Source of the DNA: Sulfidibacterium sp964456625
GTDB lineage: Bacteria > Bacteroidota > Bacteroidia > Bacteroidales > F082
Assembly: GCA_964456625.1 (NCBI GenBank)
Contig: CAYWBO010000053.1
Coordinates: 1-19,324, forward strand
Length of the DNA stretch: 19,324 nt
Direction: 5' to 3'
Shown one piece after another: positions 1-6,525 of the stretch (the first letter of the stretch is position 1; each line of letters opens with the position of its first letter). A program made the translations under genes and the position numbers. The notes under the pieces are model-generated. The model was not told where the DNA came from and did no database searches. It was given only the letters and a program-made list of their open reading frames with translations.

Positions 1-404
1 AGGTCGTTGTCGATGGTTTTGGGAACGTGGATGTTCTGGATGTGAACGTCGTTTTCCTTCAGGTATTTTGATATTCGATTGGCGGTGGAAGCGGTGTCGT
101 CGCCGCCGATGGTCACCAGCAGCTTCACATTGTGCTTGACGAAAAAGTTCGTGTTGAATTCCGAATCTTTGGGTTTAAACCGGCTCATGATCAGGGAAGA
201 ACCGCCCCGTTTGTGAATGTCGTCAGCCAGTTTAAAATCTATTTCCTCAATATCCGGGTTATCAGAAAACAGGCCTTTGTATCCTTCATGGATCCCCAGG
301 ACACGGTACCCGTCATATAAAAATGCTTTCGCCACAGAGCTGATCACTGAGTTAATGCCCGGTGCCGGGCCGCCACCACATAAAAGTGCAATCGATTGTT
401 TCAT
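1..404 (-). CDS. 6-phosphofructokinase, pyrophosphate-type residues (partial, 3' end outside window)
   Basis: Phosphorylates fructose 6-phosphate to fructose 1,6-bisphosphate in the cytoplasm. The reverse complement from ATG at 404 reads 134 codons before the window edge. The N-terminus MKQSIALLCGGGPAPGIN (residues 1-18) is the phosphofructokinase phosphoryl-donor loop, GGSSLIMSR lies at 67-75, GGDDT at 100-104 and PKTIDND at 128-134. In this family an Asp after GGD (rather than Gly) and a Lys before TIDND (rather than Gly) mark enzymes using pyrophosphate instead of ATP. Both are present, so a reversible PPi-dependent enzyme is inferred. A -7 promoter element lies 23 bases upstream of the start codon and there is no Shine-Dalgarno sequence. 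The C-terminal part, including most substrate-binding residues, is not visible. Family is certain; donor specificity is inference. Confidence 0.93.
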   Translation of the reverse strand, partial: MKQSIALLCGGGPAPGINSVISSVAKAFLYDGYRVLGIHEGYKGLFSDNPDIEEIDFKLADDIHKRGGSSLIMSRFKPKDSEFNTNFFVKHNVKLLVTIGGDDTASTANRISKYLKENDVHIQNIHVPKTIDND

Positions 405-426
405 AAGGTCAAATTTTTTTTCAGGA

Positions 427-434
427 CAAAGATA
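427..434 (-). promoter_or_regulatory. -7 promoter element of the phosphofructokinase gene
   Basis: On the minus strand this reads TATCTTTG, an exact match to the Bacteroidota -7 consensus TAnnTTTG. It would give a leader of roughly 15-20 nt before the ATG at 404. No clear TTTG -33 box was found at the expected distance. Confidence 0.5.
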
Positions 435-523
435 AAAAATGAGGTCTTCGGAGTCTGCTTTCTTTCCAAATTTTGTGAGATGTTTGGATTTGAGAATTAA
501 AGGAAAGGATTGAAATTGTAAAA

Positions 524-576
524 CCCACCCCTACACCTCCCGAATGAATTCGGGACAGGCTCTCCGGGGAGGGGAT
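524..576. repeat. GC-rich composite palindromic repeat with nested hairpin
   Basis: Lies between the divergently bounded phosphofructokinase start and the DUF559 stop. It starts CCCACCCCTACACCTCCC and ends CCGGGGAGGGGAT, so its C-rich and G-rich ends can pair, with a smaller perfect hairpin at 538-555 nested inside. It resembles the CCCCTAAAGGGG-type repeats further on, but the core differs. The rest of 405-640 shows no gene. Confidence 0.6.
538..555. repeat. Hairpin cassette copy 1 (TCCCGAA-TGAA-TTCGGGA)
   Basis: An 18-nt perfect palindrome with a 7-bp stem (538-544 with 549-555) and a TGAA loop. It sits inside the larger repeat at 524-576. Related hairpins occur at 1080-1097, 1288-1304 and 1354-1369. 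Confidence 0.7.
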
Positions 577-635
577 CAGAAGGATCGTGTTTTGAAACCC
601 ATGTCACGAAAAATCAGCCAATAAATACCACTTAT

Positions 636-655
636 CCCCTTTAGGGGTTGGGGGT
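636..655. repeat. CCCCTTTAGGGG-TTGGGGGT repeat overlapping the DUF559 stop codon
   Basis: The 20-nt unit CCCCTTTAGGGGTTGGGGGT matches 19 of 20 bases of the unit at 1144-1163 in direct orientation. It contains a 4-bp C/G stem around TTTA. The stop codon of the DUF559 gene (641-643) lies in the loop, and the last five residues before it fall within or just beside the repeat. Confidence 0.8.
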
Positions 656-1009
656 GTGGAAGACAATTTGATGTTCAATTTCTTTAAGAACTTCTTCTAT
701 TTTATTTTCCACCTGATCATTCGTAAAACTGATAATGGTTATTCCCAGATCACTTAAATCGTCAGCACGATATTTGTCATATTCTTTCTGATCTCTTTCC
801 AGATGATAGCCGCCATCTACTTCAATAACCAGCTTTAGCTCATGACAGTAAAAATCGACAATAAAATCTGAAATGGGATGCTGCCTTCTGAACTTAACGC
901 CCAGTTTTTTGTTTCGTAGTTTGTTCCAAAGTAGTTTTTCGGCAGCGGTAGGATTATCTCTTAATTCTCTGGCATACTGAAACAGGAATGGTTTTGCTCC
1001 ATAAAACAT
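641..1009 (-). CDS. DUF559 endonuclease-like protein
   Basis: A 122-residue cytoplasmic protein of the DUF559 family, a PD-(D/E)xK/Vsr-like nuclease fold whose cellular role is not established. Visible family features are NPTAAEKLLWNKLRNKKLG (19-37), FRRQHPISDFIVDFYC (40-55) and the acidic core VIEVDGGYH (61-69), with D52, E63, D65 and H69 as likely catalytic or metal-binding positions, then the strand ITIISFTNDQV (90-100). Length is typical for stand-alone members. An exact TAnnTTTG element lies 22 bases upstream. The C-terminus HTPNP plus stop is encoded by a GC-rich palindromic repeat, and a nearly identical repeat unit lies upstream at 1144-1163, so repeats flank the gene. Proteins of this family often end in Pro-rich tails made by such repeats. 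Nuclease activity and any role in repeat movement are inference. Confidence 0.88.
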   Translation of the reverse strand: MFYGAKPFLFQYARELRDNPTAAEKLLWNKLRNKKLGVKFRRQHPISDFIVDFYCHELKLVIEVDGGYHLERDQKEYDKYRADDLSDLGITIISFTNDQVENKIEEVLKEIEHQIVFHTPNP

Positions 1010-1031
1010 GTTGCTGGTTTGTTGGTCCTTT

Positions 1032-1039
1032 CAAAGATA
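1032..1039 (-). promoter_or_regulatory. -7 promoter element of the DUF559 gene
   Basis: Minus-strand TATCTTTG, an exact TAnnTTTG match, 22 bases before the ATG at 1009. It is the same octamer as at the phosphofructokinase promoter. This suggests the gene has its own promoter and is not only read through. No -33 box is obvious. Confidence 0.5.
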
Positions 1040-1072
1040 GGATAATTGATGATTTAGTTTGGATGCCTGCCT

Positions 1073-1163
1073 GACCCCCCGTCCCGCTTGCAGGACGACC
1101 CCCTAAAGGGGGAATCTACCCCTTTGGAGCGCGACACTGAACTCCCCTTTAGGGGTTGGGGGC
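1073..1163. repeat. Composite inverted repeat of CCCCTAAAGGGG units with nested hairpin
   Basis: The left half reads GACCCCCC, then a hairpin (1080-1097), then ACCCCCTAAAGGGGG (1098-1112). The right half is CTCCCCTTTAGGGGTTGGGGGC (1142-1163), its inverted counterpart. Remove the hairpin and the left half becomes close to the exact reverse complement of the right half. Degenerate related bits, CCCCTTTGGAG (1119-1129) and CCCCTTTAGAG (1187-1197), lie inside and just after. The intergenic stretch 1010-1398 holds this element and the one at 1274-1389 and no gene. Confidence 0.7.
1080..1097. repeat. Hairpin cassette copy 2 (CGTCCCGC-TT-GCAGGACG)
   Basis: An 18-nt palindrome with a TT loop and one C:A mismatch (1085 with 1092) in an otherwise 8-bp stem. 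It interrupts the left half of the CCCCTAAAGGGG inverted repeat. It shares the TCCCG start with the other three cassettes, but its terminal bases differ. Confidence 0.55.
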
Positions 1164-1287
1164 ATCGAGGAAAATGTGAAAGCTCGCCCCTTTAGAGATC
1201 CGTGGTGCGCCGGATAAAACCAGGAAGATTGAAAAAGGTTCTTTTATAAACGAATACTCAATTCATAAACGCGCGTCATTGCGATGA

Positions 1288-1304
1288 TCCCGGTTTACCG
1301 GGGA
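1288..1304. repeat. Hairpin cassette copy 3 (CCCGG-TTTA-CCGGG)
   Basis: Nested in the left arm of the 116-bp inverted repeat. Five G:C pairs (1289-1293 with 1298-1302) plus a possible T:A closing pair in the loop. Confidence 0.6.
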
Positions 1305-1353
1305 AGAAGCAATCTCATTCTTGTTTGAATATTCTCTAATTATGAGATCGCTT

Positions 1354-1369
1354 TCCCGATGGATCGGGA
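1354..1369. repeat. Hairpin cassette copy 4 (TCCCGAT-GG-ATCGGGA)
   Basis: A perfect 7-bp palindrome with a GG loop, nested in the right arm of the 116-bp inverted repeat, at about the mirror position of copy 3. It shares TCCCGA/TCGGGA with copy 1. Confidence 0.7.
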
Positions 1370-1398
1370 GTCGCCTCCTCGCGATGACGAGGGTGTGA

Positions 1399-2673
1399 TT
1401 AAGTTTCCTTCTGCAACAACAACTGAATGGTGGTCCGGGTTTTCTGGGTCAGGAAGATGTGCTTCCCGGCACTGAACCGGTTCACCAGTTCGTCGTTGTA
1501 GTGCCGGATGGTCAGCAGTTCCAGGCCTGTATTGTATTTCAGGATGAAAGAATCTTTCAGTTCTTTGGTGATCTTCTCGAGCTTTTCCAGGTTTTCGTCA
1601 AAGATCACTGAAAAGCTGACGGCGGAATTCTGCATCAGGTTGATGTGAAAACGGTTTTTACTCAGGGCAGTGAAGAGTTTCTTCAGTGATTCTTCCGCCA
1701 TAAAAGAAAGGTCGCGGGTGCTGATACTCAGCAACGCCTGGTTTTTCTTCACGATGAACTTGGGAATTTTGGCGTCGTCCGATTCATCGGCATCGATGAG
1801 CGTCGGCTCCGACTGCGGGTCGAAAAACGCGCAGACTTTCAGCAGGATGCCTTTTTTCTTCAGGGGCTGGATGGTCTTGGGATGAATGACGGAAGCGCCG
1901 TAAAAAGCCAGCTCGATGGCTTCGTTGTAACTTACATGCGGCAGTTTCACGGCATCGGGGAACAGCCGCGGATCGGCGTTCATCAAACCCGGGACATCTT
2001 TCCAGATGCAGACTTCTTCGGCTTCCAGCAGATACGCCAGCATGGCGGCGGTAAAGTCGGAACCTTCACGCCCCAGCGTGGTGGTGATGCCCAGATGGTC
2101 GGCGGCTACAAAGCCCTGCGTCAGCACCACTTCCTTTTTGTCGAGCGAGGGCACCACGCGTGCCTCGACGCTTTTGGCAGTCATATCCCAGTTGACAGAA
2201 GCATTGGTATAACGGCTGTCGGTGATGATCAGGCACTGTGCATCCACCAGATGCACGGGAATGCCCTGGCTTGCCAGAAAACTGTTGATGATGCTGACGG
2301 AAAAAGTCTCTCCATACGAGACAATCTGGTCATATCCTTTGTACACATCGCGGTAGCTGACACTGAGCGCCTCCCACAACAGGCGGAAATCTTCTTCCAG
2401 CGAGGGAATGGCATCATGAAAATCCTGCAGGTCCAGCGCTTCTGCCAGCAGCAGGTGCTTGTGTTTCAGCTCAAAATATTTTTGTTGTAACTGTTTCTGA
2501 TCTTTAGCCCGCGACAAGCGGTACAGCTCCTCCAGCGCATTGGTGGTCTTGCCGATGGCGGAAACCACTACCACCATGGGTTCACACTGGAACTCATTCA
2601 CCAGTGCTGCCATCTTCCTGATTCCTTCAGCGTTCTGGAGCAGCGCCCCCCCAAACTTAAATACTCTAGGCAT
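1399..2673 (-). CDS. lysC: Aspartate kinase (aspartokinase), monofunctional
   Basis: Phosphorylates L-aspartate to 4-phospho-aspartate, the first step toward lysine, threonine, methionine and diaminopimelate, in the cytoplasm. The 424 residues carry KFGG (6-9), the kinase strand VVVVSAIGKTTNAL (34-47), GETFS (121-125), the nucleotide-binding segment TTLGREGSDFTAA (198-210) and WKDVPG (224-229). The C-terminal part from about residue 305 has the spacing of ACT regulatory domains, for example LLSISTRDLSF (315-325), so feedback control by an end product is likely. No homoserine dehydrogenase domain follows. The Glu in TLGREGSD replaces the Gly seen in many homologues and appears typical of Bacteroidota enzymes. 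It starts 14 bp after the fructose-bisphosphatase stop and is probably co-transcribed with it. The symbol is by family; which paralogue this is cannot be told. Confidence 0.93.
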   Translation of the reverse strand: MPRVFKFGGALLQNAEGIRKMAALVNEFQCEPMVVVVSAIGKTTNALEELYRLSRAKDQKQLQQKYFELKHKHLLLAEALDLQDFHDAIPSLEEDFRLLWEALSVSYRDVYKGYDQIVSYGETFSVSIINSFLASQGIPVHLVDAQCLIITDSRYTNASVNWDMTAKSVEARVVPSLDKKEVVLTQGFVAADHLGITTTLGREGSDFTAAMLAYLLEAEEVCIWKDVPGLMNADPRLFPDAVKLPHVSYNEAIELAFYGASVIHPKTIQPLKKKGILLKVCAFFDPQSEPTLIDADESDDAKIPKFIVKKNQALLSISTRDLSFMAEESLKKLFTALSKNRFHINLMQNSAVSFSVIFDENLEKLEKITKELKDSFILKYNTGLELLTIRHYNDELVNRFSAGKHIFLTQKTRTTIQLLLQKET

Positions 2674-2687
2674 AAATTCCTCTCAAA

Positions 2688-4667
2688 TTAAAAGCGTTCC
2701 TTAATCAATCCCATTTTGTAAGCGGTCAGTAACATTGTCAGATCACTGATCTGTGATAAAATGCTTTTCCCGACGTCGGTTTCCTTGACCCTTTTCCGCT
2801 TGCTGTTTTCCTCTATAAAAATCAGTTTTGAGATGATGTCTTTGTCTTCCTGAATGGCTTTTTGCCGCGACTCGAAAGATTTGTGTTCCACCAGCACCAT
2901 CCCGTACGAGTTGTAAATCAACGTGTAGCCCGAAACGCCCGTTACTTTCTGATAGGGTTTCGACATGCCGCCGTCGATCACAAATAATTTTCCGTTGGCC
3001 TTGATGGGCGTTTCTCCTTTTTTCACTTTCACCGGCACATGGCCGTTCACGATGTGCGAGTTGGCACCGGTAAGGCCGAACTCGTTCAGGATCGTGTTAC
3101 ACAATTTTTCATCGTCATAAACCAGCGAATAATAGGGATTGCTGGCTTCTTTGTAGGTTTCCTTTTCCGCAAGAAAATACCGCTCGAAAGTCGTCATCTT
3201 GGCTTTGCCATACAACGGCGATGACTCCCCGCACCATAAATACCACATGTAATCGGAGGTGGGTTCGTGTTTGCGCTGAAAGCGGTGATGATGTGCTTTG
3301 CGTGCGATGCGGTCGAACTGATCGCACAGCGCTTTTCCCGAATACGAAGAACCTTCGATCTCGAAGGAGGCAAAGTCGCCGTTTTCTTTCAGCGGAATAC
3401 ATCCGTGATAAAGCAGATTCTCGTTAAAAGTAAGGTACATGCTTCCGTGCGAGAACAGGAAGCCAATGTGGCTCTGGAGCCGCGCACTGTTTTTGATGCT
3501 GTTAGCCAGCTTCTCCATCACCGATTCTTCTTCCTCCGTCAGCAGGTAAGGATCTTCTTTGAGGATGGTCGGGAAATGATTGTCCAGCAGGTTGTATTCT
3601 TTTCCGCCGATGCGGATGGTACCTTTGTCGAAATCAATTTTATCCAGGAGCCGGCGGTCTTCCATCCCGAATTCCGGGTTGCGTTCCACGATCTGTCCTT
3701 CCAGCTTGAACTGGATGACAGAGATGGCTTTGTGCATTTTTTTGATCAGCTCCAGGTCCTTAGAGTCCTGCGACATCTGTGGGATGAACTGCGTGCAGGG
3801 ATCTTTGCCGTAAGTGTCGATGGCCAGCGTAGCCAGCGGCATGATGTTGATGCCGTAGGCGTCTTCCAGCGTGTCAATGTTGTTGTAACGCAGCGAAACA
3901 CGGATCATGTTGGCGATCAGCGCCCGGTTTCCTGAAGCAGCGCCCATCCAGAGCATGTCGTGGTTTCCCCACTGAATGTCCACCGAATGGTAGTTGACGA
4001 TGCGGTCCATCACTTTTTCCGCATGCGGCCCGCGGTCGTAGATATCGCCGATGATGTGCAGCCTGTCGATCAGCAGCCGCTGGATGAATCTACAGATGGC
4101 GATGATGAACGCTTCGGCCCGGTCGATCCGGATGATGGTGTTGATGATGTCCTCAAAATAGTCTTCTTTTTCTTCACCGCTTTCGTTCAAAAGCTCCTCG
4201 ATGATGTATCCGAAATTTTCCGGCATGGCTTTCCGGACTTTCGACCGCGTGTATTTCGATGCAGCGGCACGGGCCACCACGATCAGCCTTTGCAGTGTGA
4301 GCGCAAACCATTCGTCGGGGTCTTCTTCATTTTTTAAGATGAGGTCCAGCTTGTCTTCCGGGTAATAGATCAGGGTAGCCAGGGCTTTTTTATCGTTTTC
4401 TCGGATGCTTTTTCCGAAAACATCATCGATTTTTTTCCGCACCACACCCGAAGCGTTCGCCAGCACGTGGCTGAAAGTCTCATATTCGCCGTGAATGTCG
4501 CTCAGAAAATGTTCGGTCCCTTTCGGGAGATTTAAGATGGCTTCCAGGTTGATGACCTCGGTACTCGCTGCCTGGATGTTTTTAAAATCATTGGAAAGCA
4601 GACGCAGGTATTTCAGCTGACCTTCAACTTGTTCCTTGGTAAAGGGATGATTATGGTTGTGATTCAT
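2688..4667 (-). CDS. fbp: Fructose-1,6-bisphosphatase, class III
   Basis: Hydrolyses fructose 1,6-bisphosphate to fructose 6-phosphate and phosphate in gluconeogenesis. The 659-residue length matches the class III (Firmicutes/Bacteroidota) family, which belongs to the metallophosphatase superfamily and is unrelated to class I FBPases. The metal-ligand blocks are clear: SDIHGEY (56-62), GDIYDRG (207-213), GNHD (234-237), FSHGSMY (405-411) with LLYHGC (418-423), and NGHVPVK (541-547), followed by VIDGGMSKPYQ. The start at 4667 is preceded by an exact -7 promoter element 24 bases upstream. It is the first gene of a unit with aspartokinase 14 bp downstream. The nearby phosphofructokinase catalyses the opposing step. 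Confidence 0.97.
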   Translation of the reverse strand: MNHNHNHPFTKEQVEGQLKYLRLLSNDFKNIQAASTEVINLEAILNLPKGTEHFLSDIHGEYETFSHVLANASGVVRKKIDDVFGKSIRENDKKALATLIYYPEDKLDLILKNEEDPDEWFALTLQRLIVVARAAASKYTRSKVRKAMPENFGYIIEELLNESGEEKEDYFEDIINTIIRIDRAEAFIIAICRFIQRLLIDRLHIIGDIYDRGPHAEKVMDRIVNYHSVDIQWGNHDMLWMGAASGNRALIANMIRVSLRYNNIDTLEDAYGINIMPLATLAIDTYGKDPCTQFIPQMSQDSKDLELIKKMHKAISVIQFKLEGQIVERNPEFGMEDRRLLDKIDFDKGTIRIGGKEYNLLDNHFPTILKEDPYLLTEEEESVMEKLANSIKNSARLQSHIGFLFSHGSMYLTFNENLLYHGCIPLKENGDFASFEIEGSSYSGKALCDQFDRIARKAHHHRFQRKHEPTSDYMWYLWCGESSPLYGKAKMTTFERYFLAEKETYKEASNPYYSLVYDDEKLCNTILNEFGLTGANSHIVNGHVPVKVKKGETPIKANGKLFVIDGGMSKPYQKVTGVSGYTLIYNSYGMVLVEHKSFESRQKAIQEDKDIISKLIFIEENSKRKRVKETDVGKSILSQISDLTMLLTAYKMGLIKERF

Positions 4668-4691
4668 TCAGCGTTCAGATTAAGATGGTTA

Positions 4692-4699
4692 CAAAATTA
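4692..4699 (-). promoter_or_regulatory. -7 promoter element of the fbp-lysC unit
   Basis: Minus-strand TAATTTTG, an exact match to TAnnTTTG, 24 bases before the fbp start codon. It suggests a leader of under 20 nt. The -33 box is not recognisable. Confidence 0.5.
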
Positions 4700-4790
4700 A
4701 GAAACCTTACGGAATGGAAAAGGATAGAATTTTTCAGGAGAAGGCAATTAAACTTTTATAGGGATTTTTAACATACGGGCAGGATGCGGC

Positions 4791-5102
4791 TCAGACAGAA
4801 TATCTTCTGTTGACGGAGAGCTTCTCACGCAACTGTCCCATGAATTCACAACGTTCACAAACTTCCTGTTCCGGGTCATCGACATACGGGCAGTGAGCAC
4901 ATTTGTTTATGGGATTGTAATAGGTGACCACAACTTTTTTCGAAACCCGGCATAAAGCGACAATGCCGATAACGGGAGTGAAGAAAAAACTGATCAGAAA
5001 GGCTTTGAACAAAGCAATTCTCCTGTGGGATGCTACCAATACGACTCCCAGGACGAGAAATAAATAAACAGGAACAAAATAAATGAGTGAATTTGTCGTC
5101 AT
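4791..5102 (-). CDS. Small membrane protein with Cys4 zinc-ribbon-like tail, unknown function
   Basis: I do not recognise the family. The 103 residues contain two likely membrane helices (about 6-24 and 33-52), separated by a short basic loop SHRRIALFK that should face the cytoplasm. A soluble tail follows with CAHC (68-71) and CERC (82-85), a CxxC-x10-CxxC arrangement that looks like a small zinc ribbon. An extra Cys (51) ends the second helix. With two helices and a basic loop inside, both termini, including the Cys4 module, would lie outside; the strongly basic loop rule is only a guide. It is on the same strand as fbp with a 123-bp gap containing the fbp promoter, so it is probably a separate transcript. 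No clear promoter or Shine-Dalgarno was seen. Coding status is likely but unproven. Confidence 0.65.
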   Translation of the reverse strand: MTTNSLIYFVPVYLFLVLGVVLVASHRRIALFKAFLISFFFTPVIGIVALCRVSKKVVVTYYNPINKCAHCPYVDDPEQEVCERCEFMGQLREKLSVNRRYSV

Positions 5103-5249
5103 GAGAAGGAAACTTCAACTTCTGTACCTAAATTTTTAAGATGTTGTCTTTTAAAAGAATAAAATTTTACGGGCTTTGAAAAGAATATTAAAATCTCCTT
5201 TTTCGGATGATAACGGAGAAAAATCAGACAGGGACTTGAGGGAATTTTA

Positions 5250-5257
5250 TAGTTTTG
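5250..5257 (+). promoter_or_regulatory. Possible -7 promoter element just before the serine hydrolase start
   Basis: TAGTTTTG matches TAnnTTTG exactly and ends 8 bases before the ATG at 5266. If used, the transcript would be almost leaderless. A chance match is possible because no -33 box is seen. Confidence 0.35.
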
Positions 5258-5265
5258 CACCCTTT

Positions 5266-6516
5266 ATGCAGAAACACATTCTTAAATCCGGAGTATTCGT
5301 TTTCATGGTCGCCATGCTTTTTTTGGTTTCGTGTACTTCGAAATCCAGGAAGGCGGTTGTGGATCCATCGGCAAAACAGATCAGAACGGAAGATTGTATT
5401 GTTCCTTACATTTCTCTCGACAGTATCATCATCGCTCCCGAAAGGAAAAAACTGGAAAGGACTTTTGACCATTTGAGAAGACTTACCGGTTTCAACGGGG
5501 TGGTATTGTATGCGGAAAAGGGAAGGATTATCTTTGAGAAAGCCTACGGATACAGAGATGTAAGATACAGACGAGATCCGCTGAAGGTAACCGACCGGTT
5601 TCAGCTGGCGTCGGGCTCCAAGATGTTTTCTGCACTGGCCATTATGATCCTGGAACACGAGGGAAAGGTAAACTATGATACCGATATCCGGGCTTATCTT
5701 CCGGGGTTTCCCTATGAGGGCGTCACACTCAGGATGCTGATGAACCACCGTTCGGGGCTGCCGCGGTACATGAGCCTGGGACAGAAGGAATGGAAGAACA
5801 AACGCATCCCCATGAGCAACACATCCATGCTGGCGCTGATGGAGCAGTACCACCCCCATCCGTATTTCAAACCCGACCACGGATTTAACTATTGCAACAC
5901 CAATTATGCATTGCTGGCAAACGTGGTGGAAGCCGTTACCGGGATGCATTTTGAAGATTTTATGCGCAAGGCAATCTTTGATCCGTTGCACATGGACTCC
6001 ACGTTTCTTTACAATATGAGAGGCGACAAAGAAGTTCCGTTGTTTGTGGAAAAAGGAGTGCCGGGATATTATCGTCGAGGCTGGCGCTGGCGCCGTGAAA
6101 CCAACAGCTACCTCAATGGTGTGCTGGGCGACAAGAATGTCTATACTTCGGTGGAAGAGCTGTATAAATTCGACCGTTCGTGGGATCTTTTTACCCTATT
6201 GCCCGATTCGGCTATACGTGAAGCTTTTGTGCCGGGAAGTCCGCATTACTGGCGTCACCGCGATAATTACGGTTTCGGATGGCGGATCCGTGGCGATATA
6301 GACAGCACCGTGTATCATTTCGGATGGTGGAAGGGATTCCGCAGCTATAACATCCGCGACATGAAACATCACAAAACCCTGATCGTGCTTTCGAATACCG
6401 ACCGCGGGCCCGGATCGGCCAATTTCTGGCATATCATAAAATCGGATACGGTTCCGCTGGGAAATGCAATTCCCCTGAGCTGCAGGCCGAAAAATATTAA
6501 AGTAAAAGAAAAATAG
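5266..6516 (+). CDS. Serine hydrolase lipoprotein, beta-lactamase (class C/PBP4*) fold
   Basis: A predicted lipid-anchored serine hydrolase of the beta-lactamase/esterase EstB/D-aminopeptidase superfamily; the substrate cannot be told. Numbered from ATG 5266 (416 residues), residues 1-22 form a signal peptide with lipobox LVSC, acylated at Cys23. The nucleophile motif SGSK gives Ser116 and Lys119, the second motif YCN gives Tyr209 and Asn211, and LMNHRSGLP lies at 158-166. A C-terminal HFGWWKGFRS segment takes the place of the third active-site motif. An in-frame TTG start at 5176 would add 30 residues ahead of the signal peptide, which would bury it, so the ATG is preferred. Its 3' end faces the MFS gene with only 9 bp between stops. 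Family members act on peptidoglycan stem peptides or small esters; which is unknown here. Confidence 0.87.
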   Translation: MQKHILKSGVFVFMVAMLFLVSCTSKSRKAVVDPSAKQIRTEDCIVPYISLDSIIIAPERKKLERTFDHLRRLTGFNGVVLYAEKGRIIFEKAYGYRDVRYRRDPLKVTDRFQLASGSKMFSALAIMILEHEGKVNYDTDIRAYLPGFPYEGVTLRMLMNHRSGLPRYMSLGQKEWKNKRIPMSNTSMLALMEQYHPHPYFKPDHGFNYCNTNYALLANVVEAVTGMHFEDFMRKAIFDPLHMDSTFLYNMRGDKEVPLFVEKGVPGYYRRGWRWRRETNSYLNGVLGDKNVYTSVEELYKFDRSWDLFTLLPDSAIREAFVPGSPHYWRHRDNYGFGWRIRGDIDSTVYHFGWWKGFRSYNIRDMKHHKTLIVLSNTDRGPGSANFWHIIKSDTVPLGNAIPLSCRPKNIKVKEK

Positions 6517-6525
6517 TCTGATCTG

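Larger units (their letters stand above)
1274..1389. repeat. 116-bp imperfect inverted repeat (MITE-like)
   Basis: The left arm begins CGTCATTGCGATGA and continues to GAAGCAATCTCA (1274-1317). The right arm (1343-1389), reverse complemented, begins CGTCATCGCGAGGAGGCGA and runs to AAAGCGATCTCA. About 25 bases of AT-rich spacer separate them. This CGTCATTGCGA...GCAATCTCA layout is a widespread dispersed palindrome in several bacterial phyla. Each arm carries its own small hairpin. The element ends 9 bp before the aspartokinase stop codon, so its transcript could act as that operon's 3' structure. Confidence 0.82.

Noticed and set aside
524..1389. Repeat island read as a CRISPR or tandem array
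   Set aside because: The repeats vary in sequence and orientation, spacing is irregular, and no cas genes are present; they are dispersed palindromes.
1882..2490. 202-codon plus-strand frame inside lysC
   Set aside because: Antisense to a well-conserved aspartokinase with no recognisable domain.
3267..3935. 222-codon open frame on the plus strand inside fbp
   Set aside because: It lies entirely antisense to a gene with clear metallophosphatase motifs, and its translation has no recognisable domain. High-GC third positions keep antisense frames open.
4771..4893. 12-bp direct repeat ACATACGGGCAG at 4771-4782 and 4882-4893
   Set aside because: One copy is inside and one just beyond the Cys4 protein gene; with only two short copies this may be chance, and no flanking structure supports a mobile element.
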